From: an uncultured delta proteobacterium
Lineage (GTDB): Bacteria > Myxococcota_A > Polyangia > Polyangiales > Polyangiaceae
Reading direction: 5' to 3'
Assembly (NCBI GenBank): GCA_903892415.1
Contig: CAITIQ010000148.1
Coordinates: forward strand, 1 to 64,000
Length of the DNA: 64,000 bases
Shown here piece by piece: positions 34,506 to 43,369 of the stretch. Positions within the stretch are counted from its first letter, which is position 1, and each line of letters begins with the position of its first letter. Under the pieces are notes generated by a model. That model was not told the DNA's origin. It did no database searches and saw nothing but the letters and a program-made list of their open reading frames with translations. Position numbers and translations under genes: made by a program.

Positions 34506-36110
34506 ATGCTCTTTTCACGCATCATCACTCCGCGCGTTTTCTTCGGTGCCTTCCTTTGTCTCGGACTCCCTCTCGTCGGATGCGGCGATGACGCAGGGAC
34601 AGGCGCAGCCGGAGCTGGTGGCTCGGCCGCGGGTGGGAGCGGCGGCGAGGGAGCTGGAACCAACAATGGAATCTGCATCAAGCACAACTGTTCCACCGAT
34701 GACGACTGCCAAGGCTGTGACGGCGGTTACAACTTTTGTCAGGTAGAAGCCGGTGCTGACGCCGGTCGGTGCGTGGCCTGCGGAGCCGATACTGGCTCGG
34801 GTTGTCCCGATGGTCAGGTCTGTTCCAGTTTTGGTGACTGCGTCCCGGAAGGCGCTGAATGCCCGACCGAGGCCGGGGTGCCGACCATCGCTTGTGAGAC
34901 GAGCGCTGATTGTGTGGCCTGTGATCCGGCACATCGCGTGTGTGATACGGCTACCAACAAGTGTGTCGCCTGCACGGTGAACGACACGTCGGAGTGTCAG
35001 TCGACGGACATTTGCAAAGAGGGCGAGTGCGCGCCTGCGTGCAGCAATGACTGCACCACCGACAACGATTGCAGCAAATGTGGCGGTGCCAAAGCCTGCA
35101 ACAACCACAAGTGCTCCGAGTGCAGCGAGACGTACGCCTGCTCCGCGGGCTACTTCTGCGATCTCTCCACCGGTACCTGTGAAAAGAATTGCGGACAGCA
35201 AGGGGCGCCGGGTGTTTGCGTAAACGACGAAGATTGCAACGGCTGTGGCGGTGGGCAGGTCTGTCACAAGGCCATCAACGCTGACCCGACCGACACCGGA
35301 ACCTGCGGACCCGACGCCGCCGGCTGCTCGGACCTAGGGAATGGGACGTTGACGCTTCCGCCTCCCTACAACCAAATCACCAACACCTGCTCCAATGATG
35401 GAGACTGCTCCGGCGTGGGCATCCAATACAACGTTGGTGAGGCCCTACGAGACTTGCTGGGTGAGGACGAGATCCTCGGTCAGCCGATCGAAGACGCCAA
35501 CATCGAATACCCGATGGACGTTTGCGCCAACGTGACCTTGGCGGACACCTCGTGTGGCGTTTGCGTTCCTTGCCGCCTCGACGACGACTGCGGCGATATC
35601 GACCTCGATGCGCTGAGCGGGGACCTCTTCCCCGGTGTCGGCGGTGCGCTGCTCAACTTCGTGTTCGACCAGGTCTTCGGCCCGAACGACCACAAGCTCT
35701 ATATGTACTGTGAGACGGTCGCTGCTGGTTACGGCGTATGCGTACCTTGCCCCGGCCTGCTGAATGATTGCGCTGAATCGGGCGGTGGTGGTGGTGGTGG
35801 CACGTGTGACCACGCTACCAGTGAGGTCGGTGGGCCGCTCGGTACTGATTGCGATCCCTGCGCCGCAACCGTCTGTGCGAATGATTCCTTCTGTTGCACG
35901 ACCGAGTGGGACAACCTGTGCGTCGAGGCAGCGGCTACCGAGTGCAACACGTCCACCTGCCATGGAGCGTGCGAAACGGGCGCGCCGATGGGGGCTGAGT
36001 GTGGCACCTGCGCCGCAGATGTTTGTGCAGCAGACCCTTATTGTTGCCAAACTTCGTGGGACAACATTTGCGTAGGTAAAGCTTCAGACCTCTGTGGCGG
36101 CTGCATCTGA
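34506..36110 (+). CDS. Cys-rich surface lipoprotein with duplicated C-terminal module
   Basis: The 534-residue protein has a lipobox PLVGC (Cys26), a short Gly/Ala-rich linker, and a Cys-rich body (CSTDDDCQGCDGG, CTTDNDCSKCGGAKAC). Two copies of a module of about 46 residues close the protein; each has the core VCA-x3-FCC-x3-WD-x-LCV (copy 1 SFCCTTEWDNLCV, copy 2 PYCCQTSWDNICV). I do not know a function for the module. The ATG at 34506 opens on the signal peptide. Disulfides outside the cytoplasm are expected. Confidence 0.75.
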   Translation: MLFSRIITPRVFFGAFLCLGLPLVGCGDDAGTGAAGAGGSAAGGSGGEGAGTNNGICIKHNCSTDDDCQGCDGGYNFCQVEAGADAGRCVACGADTGSGCPDGQVCSSFGDCVPEGAECPTEAGVPTIACETSADCVACDPAHRVCDTATNKCVACTVNDTSECQSTDICKEGECAPACSNDCTTDNDCSKCGGAKACNNHKCSECSETYACSAGYFCDLSTGTCEKNCGQQGAPGVCVNDEDCNGCGGGQVCHKAINADPTDTGTCGPDAAGCSDLGNGTLTLPPPYNQITNTCSNDGDCSGVGIQYNVGEALRDLLGEDEILGQPIEDANIEYPMDVCANVTLADTSCGVCVPCRLDDDCGDIDLDALSGDLFPGVGGALLNFVFDQVFGPNDHKLYMYCETVAAGYGVCVPCPGLLNDCAESGGGGGGGTCDHATSEVGGPLGTDCDPCAATVCANDSFCCTTEWDNLCVEAAATECNTSTCHGACETGAPMGAECGTCAADVCAADPYCCQTSWDNICVGKASDLCGGCI

Positions 36111-36180
36111 GTCCTCTTCGAGAAACGGCCGTAAGCCCCTTGGTCATTTCAACTTGTCATTCTTGAAGGACCGATGAAAC

Positions 36181-36233
36181 CCACGGTTCCGAGCTGCGTA
36201 GTGCGCAGCAGGTGTTTACACACGGAACCGTGG
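36181..36233 (+). ncRNA. Nested inverted-repeat element upstream of the ECF sigma gene
   Basis: A perfect 10-bp inverted repeat (CCACGGTTCC at 36181-36190, GGAACCGTGG at 36224-36233) encloses a second hairpin GCTGCG/CGCAGC (36193-36198 with 36204-36209) and a short GTGT/ACAC pair (36212-36221). As RNA this would fold into a three-way junction of 53 nt. It lies 44 nt before the GTG at 36278. It could instead be a DNA operator. There is no T-tract, so it is not a plain terminator. Confidence 0.45.
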
Positions 36234-36277
36234 CCCACTCGCTGCTATTTCAGCTGGTCACCCAACGAAAGAGCGTT

Positions 36278-36865
36278 GTGACTGAGCCTGGGCTCGAGGC
36301 GGCTGATCTGGCAATGCATCGCTACGCAGACGGGGAGGATGCAGCCTTCAGCGTCGTCTATCGCTCTGTCGCTGAAAGGCTGCACGCATACCTACTGCGC
36401 ATGAGCCGATCCCGCCCGCTCGCCGATGACCTGCTGCAAGAGACGTTTCTACGTATGCACCGCGCACGGGGCTCATTTGAGCCTGGGGCCCGACTTCTTC
36501 CGTGGTCTTACGCGATCGCGCGCAATGTGTGCATCGACCATGCGCGTCATAAGGCCGTCCGTAAAGATACGGTGGCGGACGGCGACGACGTGCTTGTGGC
36601 TACCCCTGCGAACGCGGATACCAACGCCGAGCTGCTGGCGATCGGAAAGCAGGTTGCGCAGACGGTGGAGAGCGCGCTGGCGAAGTTACCGCCCAATCAA
36701 CGAGAGGCGTTCATCCTCCTCCGCTACGAGGGTATGTCGGTACAGGACGCAGCCTCCGTCTTGGGCGTGAGCGAAGGCGCGGTAAAGCTGAGAGCCTTTC
36801 ATGCCTACGAAGCGTTGCGAGCCGCGCTAGGCGATGCAGCACCAAAGAAACGAGGGGCGCCGTGA
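36278..36865 (+). CDS. ECF-type RNA polymerase sigma factor
   Basis: The 195-residue protein has sigma region 2 (LHAYLLRMSRSRPLADDLLQETFLRMHRARGSF...PWSYAIARNVCIDHAR) and region 4 (LAKLPPNQREAFILLRYEGMSVQDAASVLGVSEGAVKLRAFHAYEALR). It directs RNA polymerase to a stress or envelope regulon. I prefer the GTG at 36278; a GTG at 36212 is also open, would add 22 residues and has TAGTGC 7 nt upstream. Its stop overlaps the anti-sigma start (GTGA), which couples the two. Confidence 0.92.
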   Translation: MTEPGLEAADLAMHRYADGEDAAFSVVYRSVAERLHAYLLRMSRSRPLADDLLQETFLRMHRARGSFEPGARLLPWSYAIARNVCIDHARHKAVRKDTVADGDDVLVATPANADTNAELLAIGKQVAQTVESALAKLPPNQREAFILLRYEGMSVQDAASVLGVSEGAVKLRAFHAYEALRAALGDAAPKKRGAP

Positions 36866-37527
36866 GAGATTTCGACCTAGCGGAGCTGGGCCAGATTCCC
36901 GATCCGTTGGCGGGCGAGGCACAGCCAATTGCGGTGGCGCCGTCCTTGCCCAATGAGGCCTCTGCCACGCGGTCCACCGTGCGACGGCGCAGGCTGTTAG
37001 CGATGGCGTTCTCGATCGTGTGGATGGGTGGCCTCTTGGCCGCTACGGGCGTTGCCAGCGAGAACCTCACTGTCTGGGGGCGACTCCTTTCGTGCACGCT
37101 GCCTGCGGCACTCGGGGTTTGGGCGTTGGGGCTCGCGCTTTCGCCAGGCAAGGCTGGTTTGGGCCCCTCGGCCAAGCGTGCCGCCATGACGCTGTTGGCC
37201 GTGCCGCTGCTCTTTGGCTGTGTTTCCTTGTTTTCGGGTGTGACCGGTACGTTGGGACATGACTCGTTCATCTGCGGCGAGTTCATACTGGTGCTTGGCG
37301 CTGTACCGCTGCTCGCCCTTGGTCTCGCGTTGCGACATTCCAGTCCGAGTCGGAGCCTCGTGCGCAGTGCGCTGCTGGGCAGCGCGGTTGGGCTTCTGGC
37401 TGCAACCGTGCAAGCGATGCACTGCCCCAAGTCGGAGATCCTCCACAGCCTGGTGGGGCACGGGGTTCCAGTCATCGTGCTCGGGATTCTCGGCGCAACC
37501 GTGGTGCACAAGCTCACGTCTGTTTGA
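36862..37527 (+). CDS. NrsF/DUF1109-like anti-sigma factor, integral membrane
   Basis: The 221-residue protein has a short cytoplasmic N terminus and about six membrane helices. The conserved-looking loops GHDSFICGE and AMHCPKSE, each with a Cys, are typical of the NrsF (DUF1109) family, which holds ECF sigma factors at the membrane and releases them on stress. The GTG at 36862 overlaps the sigma stop. The Cys pair suggests a redox or metal signal, by analogy with NrsF, which responds to heavy metals in Caulobacter. Confidence 0.8.
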   Translation: MRDFDLAELGQIPDPLAGEAQPIAVAPSLPNEASATRSTVRRRRLLAMAFSIVWMGGLLAATGVASENLTVWGRLLSCTLPAALGVWALGLALSPGKAGLGPSAKRAAMTLLAVPLLFGCVSLFSGVTGTLGHDSFICGEFILVLGAVPLLALGLALRHSSPSRSLVRSALLGSAVGLLAATVQAMHCPKSEILHSLVGHGVPVIVLGILGATVVHKLTSV

Positions 37528-37557
37528 GGGCTGCTTCCACTCTGTTAGAAATGGCGC

Positions 37558-40494
37558 GTGGATGATTCATTCCAGTTCGTCGGCACAGCCATTGAAGACC
37601 GTTATCGCGTCGACGCGGTAATCGGGGAGGGTGGCTTTGGCGTGGTTTACCGCGGATTCCATCTGCGGCTGGAGCATCCCATCGCCATCAAGTGTCTCAA
37701 GATACCTGGGCACTTCACCTCGGAAGCACGCGAGCTGTTCCTGGCTCGCTTCCGAGAAGAGGGCCGCATCCTGATCAAACTCGCTGACGCGCCGGGGGTG
37801 CCCCGTATCTATGATTACGGTATTGCCGAGTCCCGTGGTCAGAAGGTGCCATTCTTGGTGCTCGAGTGGCTCGATGGTCAAACGCTCGAGGACTCACTGC
37901 GCGCTCGGCGCAGTTCTGGTTTGGGCGGACTGAGCGCTACCGAGGCTCTCTACCTGTTCCTCCCTGCCGTCGATGCGATCGCTCTCGCGCATGAACATCA
38001 CATTGCGCATCGAGATATCAAGCCACCGAATATGTTCTTGGTGCGCGGCAGCAAGGGCCCAACCATGAAGGTGCTCGACTTCGGCATCGCGAAGGCCATG
38101 CAAGAGGGTGAGGCCCTGGCACAAGCCAAGACGCAGACGGCGACGAGCTTTCGCGCGTTTACGCCTAACTACGCTGCGCCAGAGCAGTTCGCACCAAAGC
38201 GTTATGGGGCGAGCGGCCCGTGGACCGACGTCCACGCCTTGGGGCTACTTCTGTTTGAGATGCTAACGGCGGCACAAGCCAACAAGGGAGAAGACCTGGT
38301 TGAGTGTCTCGAGTTCGCTACTTCGGAATCACGTCCCTCGGCACGGGCCGCAGGGGCACAAATCTCTGAGGCCCTCGAGGCTGTGCTCGCGCGAGCGCTA
38401 GCGCGCAATCCAGAACAGCGCTTCCCCAACGCAGGCGCGCTCGCAGCGGCGCTGCGGGCGCTCCCGGAATCCGCAAGCCTACCCACGCTGCACCCAGGCG
38501 TTACGCGACCGGTCGTTGAGTTACAGCCGGCCACCGAGCGAGGCGAGCCGCTGCCAGCTCCGCTGACGGACCACTCGAGTCGGACGACGCCGCTCGTTGC
38601 GCCAACCCCGAGCGCGGTGGTTCCTGCCAACCCAGCCGGAGCAACCTTGCTAGCCGGTGGTCAGCCTGCGGCGGGCACGTCGCAGCAGGCCGACCGCACG
38701 GTCGTGCCGTTCGCTGGTGTGGGCCCTTCGGGTGCAAACGCCGTCACGAACCTTGAAGCACCCGTGCTCGCTAGGCCGGTTCCAACTGCGAAGCCGCGTT
38801 CCTCAGGAGCCAAGGGAGTCGCTATCGGTGCGGGTCTATTGCTTTCGGTGGGTATTGGCGCCGTTGCCTTTCTTTCTCTACGCCCGAGTCAGAGCAGCAG
38901 TAACCAATCCCTGGACGCAGAGGTCTCGGGCGTCGTCTCCACTGATTATGCGGCAAAAAGCGAGATTAGCTATGCGTTCGAGGTGCTGCCTGGTCGAGAC
39001 CACTACGTGCCAATCCCCGTTTCGGCGGAGGAGGTCAAAGGCAAGACCCACTATCGAGTAACCCGGCTCGAGGACCAGATTATACAGGTGGATAAGGTTG
39101 GCCCCGCAGGGAATGTGCTCGAGAGCTCGGCGATCAAACGCCAAGTGGACGGCGGCTGGACCAGAACCAAAACCAACGCGCGTCAGGTGATCATCGAGAC
39201 CGTCAAGCAAACGGCCGCAGGGATAGAGACCCACGAAAACCGCTACGGTTACCCGTTCGAGCAAGGCTGCGCTCGCTGGCAGCTAACCTTCAACAAAGCG
39301 GGCGACATCGAAAAGCGGATCTGTCAGGACCAAGGCGGTCACGTCATCATCGACAGCAGTGGCTGCCAAGTGCTCGCCTTTACTAGCAATGAGCAACATC
39401 AACTCGTCGATTCGAAGTGTCAGCAGGAAGACGGCACCCCTGTGATGGACGCCTCGGGCGTATACACCCGCAAGTTCGCCTTCGACGATAAAGGAAGGCT
39501 CAGCGAGGTAGCCTTTTATTCGATTGGTGGTAGCGCCGTAACCGACGTCAATGGTTGCGCTCGCAATAGGGTCACCTACGACAACGCCTCCAACATCCTC
39601 GAACAACAATGCATTGGTCCGACTGGCATGATCGCCACCTTCGCCAACTCGGCCGTGGCAGCCATTCGTCGCAGCTATGACGCCAACGGCTGTGTTCTCG
39701 AGGAGATGAACGTGGATACCTCGGGTCGTCCGATTCAGCATGGGGAGGTCGCGGGGCGCCGCTTTGGGCGGAACCAGTTTTGCGAGGAGATTTCCTCGGC
39801 CATGGTGGACGTGCAAGGCCGGCTGGCAGGAGCCGCGGATACTGTGGTGTCCATCGAGCAAGAGTTCGACGGGGAAGGCAACGCGGTCACGCAGCGCTGT
39901 TTCAACAAGGCGAAGAAATCGTTCAATTGCGCCGGTACGGCCGCGTCGAAGGAAGACGGCTCGCTCCTTCGCTTCACCTTCGACGACAAGGGCCGCAACC
40001 TGATCGAGAAGGCCTTCAATTCCGCAGGCCAGCCCACCATCGCGCAGGTCAACTATCAACACGAAGCGCGCAAGACCTACAACGAGTACGGACAGATCAT
40101 CGAGGTGCGTAACTTCGATGTGGAGGGTAAGCCCGCTCCGGTTCTCGGCAACGTTGCCGTAAGGCGCATTCGCTATGATGCGCTTGGCTCAGAGGTGTCC
40201 AACGCGAGCTTTGGCGTCAGCGATGAGCCGGTCGCTGACCGCACGTTGGTGCACGAGATTCGCCGCAGTTACGATGAACTTCACCGGCTGTCGACGGTCG
40301 AGTTGCGCGACGAACGGGGCGACTTGCTCAAGAAGAACTCGCTGCTCCTTGGTCGCATGACTTGGCCAACTCGGGCTGCCAAGTTGGTGGTTGAGCGGCA
40401 AGGGACGCAGGTGTGGAACCGCTTCCTCGATGCGTCGGGTAACGAGGTTTCGTCGCTGGATTGCTCGAAGCCGACGACGATCTGCGAGCGGTGA
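37558..40494 (+). CDS. Serine/threonine protein kinase with YD-like repeat ectodomain
   Basis: The 978-residue protein has a kinase domain (GEGGFGVV, Lys45, HRDIKPPN with His151 and Asp153, DFGIAK Asp174, APEQF), a Pro/Thr-rich spacer and one membrane helix (about 421-442). An ectodomain of about 535 residues follows. From roughly residue 590 it contains five or six repeats of 40-45 residues with the core (F/Y)D-x-x-G-x-x-x-E, for example FAFDDKGRLSEVAF, RRSYDANGCVLEEM and FTFDDKGRNLIEKAF. These resemble RHS/YD-type repeats. The GTG start has TAGAAA ending 6 nt upstream. It sits 30 nt after the anti-sigma gene. Confidence 0.88.
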   Translation: MDDSFQFVGTAIEDRYRVDAVIGEGGFGVVYRGFHLRLEHPIAIKCLKIPGHFTSEARELFLARFREEGRILIKLADAPGVPRIYDYGIAESRGQKVPFLVLEWLDGQTLEDSLRARRSSGLGGLSATEALYLFLPAVDAIALAHEHHIAHRDIKPPNMFLVRGSKGPTMKVLDFGIAKAMQEGEALAQAKTQTATSFRAFTPNYAAPEQFAPKRYGASGPWTDVHALGLLLFEMLTAAQANKGEDLVECLEFATSESRPSARAAGAQISEALEAVLARALARNPEQRFPNAGALAAALRALPESASLPTLHPGVTRPVVELQPATERGEPLPAPLTDHSSRTTPLVAPTPSAVVPANPAGATLLAGGQPAAGTSQQADRTVVPFAGVGPSGANAVTNLEAPVLARPVPTAKPRSSGAKGVAIGAGLLLSVGIGAVAFLSLRPSQSSSNQSLDAEVSGVVSTDYAAKSEISYAFEVLPGRDHYVPIPVSAEEVKGKTHYRVTRLEDQIIQVDKVGPAGNVLESSAIKRQVDGGWTRTKTNARQVIIETVKQTAAGIETHENRYGYPFEQGCARWQLTFNKAGDIEKRICQDQGGHVIIDSSGCQVLAFTSNEQHQLVDSKCQQEDGTPVMDASGVYTRKFAFDDKGRLSEVAFYSIGGSAVTDVNGCARNRVTYDNASNILEQQCIGPTGMIATFANSAVAAIRRSYDANGCVLEEMNVDTSGRPIQHGEVAGRRFGRNQFCEEISSAMVDVQGRLAGAADTVVSIEQEFDGEGNAVTQRCFNKAKKSFNCAGTAASKEDGSLLRFTFDDKGRNLIEKAFNSAGQPTIAQVNYQHEARKTYNEYGQIIEVRNFDVEGKPAPVLGNVAVRRIRYDALGSEVSNASFGVSDEPVADRTLVHEIRRSYDELHRLSTVELRDERGDLLKKNSLLLGRMTWPTRAAKLVVERQGTQVWNRFLDASGNEVSSLDCSKPTTICER

Positions 40495-40540
40495 GCGTTC
40501 CGCGCTGTTCGCCCACAAACAGCTGGGCTAGCGAAGTCTG

Positions 40541-41668
40541 GTGCTGTCACCGAAAGACTTCTTCGACGCTCTTCGCTCCTCCAACGTAGCTCTTTTTGCC
40601 GGCGTACCCGATTCGCTGCTGAAGGACTTCTGTGCGTTTGTAACGGACAATGCTCCGCGCGAGCGCCACGTGATTACGGCCAACGAGGGCAGCGCGGTTG
40701 CGCTGGTCATGGGGCACTACCTGGCCACAGGGGAGCTTGGCATGGTTTACATGCAGAACTCCGGGCTGGGTAACACCGTCAATCCGCTCACCTCGTTGGC
40801 GGATCCGGCCGTTTACGGAATCCCAATGTTGCTGATGGTCGGTTGGCGTGGTCGACCGGACGAGCATGATGAACCGCAGCACGTACAAATGGGCCGCGTC
40901 ACATTGGCGACGCTACATGCCATTGGTATCAAGACGACAATCCTGCCCGACTCGATGGAGGAAGCAAAGGTCGCGCTCGAACTCGCGATCGCAGATGCCA
41001 AAGGGAGGAGCGCTCCTCACGCTTTGGTGGTTAAGAAAGGCACCTTCGACGGCTACAAGCTCCAGGCGAAGGACACGAATTCTTACAGCCTCACGCGCGA
41101 AGCGGCGATTGAGCAGATCGTTGCAGCGTTGCCTGCAGACGCTTGCGTCGTCGCGACGACGGGCATGCCTTCCCGGGAATTGTTCGAGATCCGTGAACGT
41201 CGCAAAGAGGCTCATGGGTCTGACTTCCTGACCGTTGGTGGTATGGGCCACGCATCCCAAATTGCGCTTGGTGTTGCGCTCGCCCGCCCCAACCGGAAGG
41301 TCATCTGCCTCGACGGCGACGGCGCAGTGCTAATGCATATGGGCGGCCTGACGACGATTGGGCAGTTGGCTCCGAAGAACTACTACCATGTAGTGCTCAA
41401 CAACGGCGCCCACGACAGCGTTGGTGGGCAGCCAACGGTCGCCTTCGAAGTAGACTTGCCGGCCGTCGCCCGTGCCTCCGGCTATCCAGCCGCCAGCGCG
41501 GCGACGGACGAGGCTTCCTTGGCGGCGGCACTTCCCGGCTTCTTTGCTGGTGAGGGGCCGAGCTTGTTGGAGGTCCGCGTGAAGAAGGGCGCCCGTAAAG
41601 ATCTGGGCCGTCCAACGCAATCCCCCGCTGATTTGACGCGGGACTTCAGCGCCTTTTTGCAAAAGTAG
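40541..41668 (+). CDS. aepY: Phosphonopyruvate decarboxylase (ThDP-dependent)
   Basis: The 375-residue enzyme matches phosphonopyruvate decarboxylase in length and motifs: LFAGVPDSLLKDF, ANEGSAVALVMGHYLATG with the catalytic Glu, MGHASQIALGVALARP, and the ThDP/Mg motif GDGAVLMHMGGL...VVLNNGAHDSVGGQP. It converts phosphonopyruvate to phosphonoacetaldehyde, the step that drives C-P bond formation. PEP mutase and the next enzymes are absent from the window. Sulfopyruvate decarboxylase is the main alternative. The GTG start has TAGCGA ending 6 nt upstream. Confidence 0.85.
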   Translation: MLSPKDFFDALRSSNVALFAGVPDSLLKDFCAFVTDNAPRERHVITANEGSAVALVMGHYLATGELGMVYMQNSGLGNTVNPLTSLADPAVYGIPMLLMVGWRGRPDEHDEPQHVQMGRVTLATLHAIGIKTTILPDSMEEAKVALELAIADAKGRSAPHALVVKKGTFDGYKLQAKDTNSYSLTREAAIEQIVAALPADACVVATTGMPSRELFEIRERRKEAHGSDFLTVGGMGHASQIALGVALARPNRKVICLDGDGAVLMHMGGLTTIGQLAPKNYYHVVLNNGAHDSVGGQPTVAFEVDLPAVARASGYPAASAATDEASLAAALPGFFAGEGPSLLEVRVKKGARKDLGRPTQSPADLTRDFSAFLQK

Positions 41669-41681
41669 TCAGGGCGAATTC

Positions 41682-41709
41682 GCCGGTCCCTTCTTGCTCA
41701 GGGGCCGGC
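41682..41709. terminator. Hairpin between convergent genes, stop codon in the loop
   Basis: A 9-bp stem (41682-41690 with 41701-41709, one T-G wobble) has a 10-nt loop (41691-41700) that ends with the minus-strand TGA (41698-41700) of the kinase gene. The decarboxylase stop lies 14 nt to the left. A perfect palindrome GGCGAATTCGCC (41673-41684) overlaps its left arm. Confidence 0.55.
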
Positions 41710-43212
41710 GGCCTCGCTCTCCGGTGGTTGGCACCATTCGGCGGCGTCCTCCTCCAACTCGAGGATGCGCTCATTGACCTTATCGTCCAGGGTGTTACCC
41801 GAGTCCATTCCTCGAACCATGCGCGCCATAGCCAAGTAGTCACGGCTGGCTTCTTCCCCCCAGTCCTCTTCCCAGTCATTGCCGAGGCGCTTGAGGTCTT
41901 TCGCGATGCGCTCGAAATCACCGGCGATTGCCTCGAATTCTGGCTCGTCCACGGCGAGCCTACCGCGCGCGGTTTGGCTTCGCTTGTGCAGTTCCTCGAG
42001 TTCGGCGCATAGCGCTTTGATTGCTCGCTTCTTGCGCGCGGGCTCTTTGTCGTCGTCCTCCACTGTGCTTCGGCTTGGCTTCTTGGCGCGGTTGCGGTTG
42101 GCAAGCCCCAAGCCGATCAGCAGGGCTAGCGCTGCCGCTGCTCCACCCAGGAGCAGCGTGCGCCGGTTAGACGGTGCGGCGGGCGCCTGCACTGGGGTCG
42201 CTGCTGGAGTGTTGCCTGCGGAAGCTCCGGCCGGGGTGTGAGCGACCAACGATTGCTGATGCGCCCATGCTTGAGTCATCGGCGCGGGGCCTGTCGTTGA
42301 CGGCGCCATCCCCGCTGGGTTCATCGTTTGGCCGAGGGCGCTGAAGGCGGCCATCGCGCGCTCGATATCGACTTCACGACGCGCTGGATCTCGCTCGACT
42401 AACCGCAGAAACCAAGCGTCGAAGGCCGGCGGGATGAGTGAGCCGACGCCAAGCTCGAACGCGCGCTGACTCGGCGGTACGATCGGCTCGAACAAGAGCT
42501 CGCGCAAGAGCGTGTGCATGCCGCTGCCACTGTCGCTGGCCGCTCTCCAATAGGGCCGACCGGTGAGCAGGTAGAACATGATCAGCCCGACCGCCCAGAG
42601 ATCCGTTCCTGGCCCGACGTGCGCCTGACGCTCCGATTGCTCGGGCGCCATCCACAGCGGGGTGCCGAGGCCCATGGTTGCGCTGCTTTGCAGTTCGGTA
42701 ATGAGCTTGGCGATGCCGAAGTCGAGGACCTTGAGATGAAACTCCGCGTTTGCGCTGCGGGGGACGGCCAGGAACAGATTGCCCGGCTTGAGGTCGCGAT
42801 GCACCACGCCGACTCGATGGGCGCGCGAGAGAGCATGCGCCAGCTGCTTACCGATCAGCGCCGCCTCAGCGAACGGGCGCGGTCCCAAGCGCTTGACGCG
42901 CACCTCGAGATCTTCACCGACGAGCAGCTCCATCACCAGCCACGGCACCCAACCGTTGGCCTCGATGCCTGAAGCGATCACCGACACGACGTGATCGCTG
43001 TCGATGCGTGAGCCGATACGAGCCTCGAGCAGGAAGCGGTCGCGCATGGTTTGGTCCACCACGAGCTCGGGGCGCATCAATTTGAGCGCGCGCTTAGCGC
43101 CCGTGGAAAGCTGCTCAACGGCGAACACCGAGCCCATGCCGCCGGAAGACAGCGCTCGCTCGATGCGAAAATCCCCAGCGAAGATCGAGCCAGGCGCGAG
43201 CGAATGACTCAT
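41698..43212 (-). CDS. Serine/threonine protein kinase with single TM and acidic C-terminal domain
   Basis: The 504-residue protein has a kinase domain with LSSGGMGSVF, in which the first Gly of the usual loop is Ser. Lys44 (RALKLM), HRDLKPGN (His138, Asp140), DFGIAK (Asp164) and MAPEQ are intact, so it should still be active. A Pro/Ala/Thr-rich linker precedes one membrane helix (LLLGGAAAALALLIGLGL). A helical, charged domain of about 120 residues follows outside. The start is ATG 43212 with TAGACT 4 nt upstream. Confidence 0.92.
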   Translation of the reverse strand: MSHSLAPGSIFAGDFRIERALSSGGMGSVFAVEQLSTGAKRALKLMRPELVVDQTMRDRFLLEARIGSRIDSDHVVSVIASGIEANGWVPWLVMELLVGEDLEVRVKRLGPRPFAEAALIGKQLAHALSRAHRVGVVHRDLKPGNLFLAVPRSANAEFHLKVLDFGIAKLITELQSSATMGLGTPLWMAPEQSERQAHVGPGTDLWAVGLIMFYLLTGRPYWRAASDSGSGMHTLLRELLFEPIVPPSQRAFELGVGSLIPPAFDAWFLRLVERDPARREVDIERAMAAFSALGQTMNPAGMAPSTTGPAPMTQAWAHQQSLVAHTPAGASAGNTPAATPVQAPAAPSNRRTLLLGGAAAALALLIGLGLANRNRAKKPSRSTVEDDDKEPARKKRAIKALCAELEELHKRSQTARGRLAVDEPEFEAIAGDFERIAKDLKRLGNDWEEDWGEEASRDYLAMARMVRGMDSGNTLDDKVNERILELEEDAAEWCQPPESEAAGP

Positions 43213-43369
43213 GCCAAGTCTAAGGACATGCGGGGCCTGCGGCCGTTTTTTCCGAAGAAGGCACGAGTCATTCTGTTCACTGCGTCAACCTTTGGTTGAA
43301 CGATTCACCCGCCCAAGGTACCGACATGGAGCCGAAGCGCAACGACTGCCGTTTGCGGTGCCGCGTAAC

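Noticed and set aside
43234-43251. GGCC-TGC-GGCC followed by GTTTTTT, terminator-like on the plus strand
   Set aside because: The stem is only 4 bp, and no plus-strand transcript is expected there; it lies in the upstream region of the minus-strand kinase gene.
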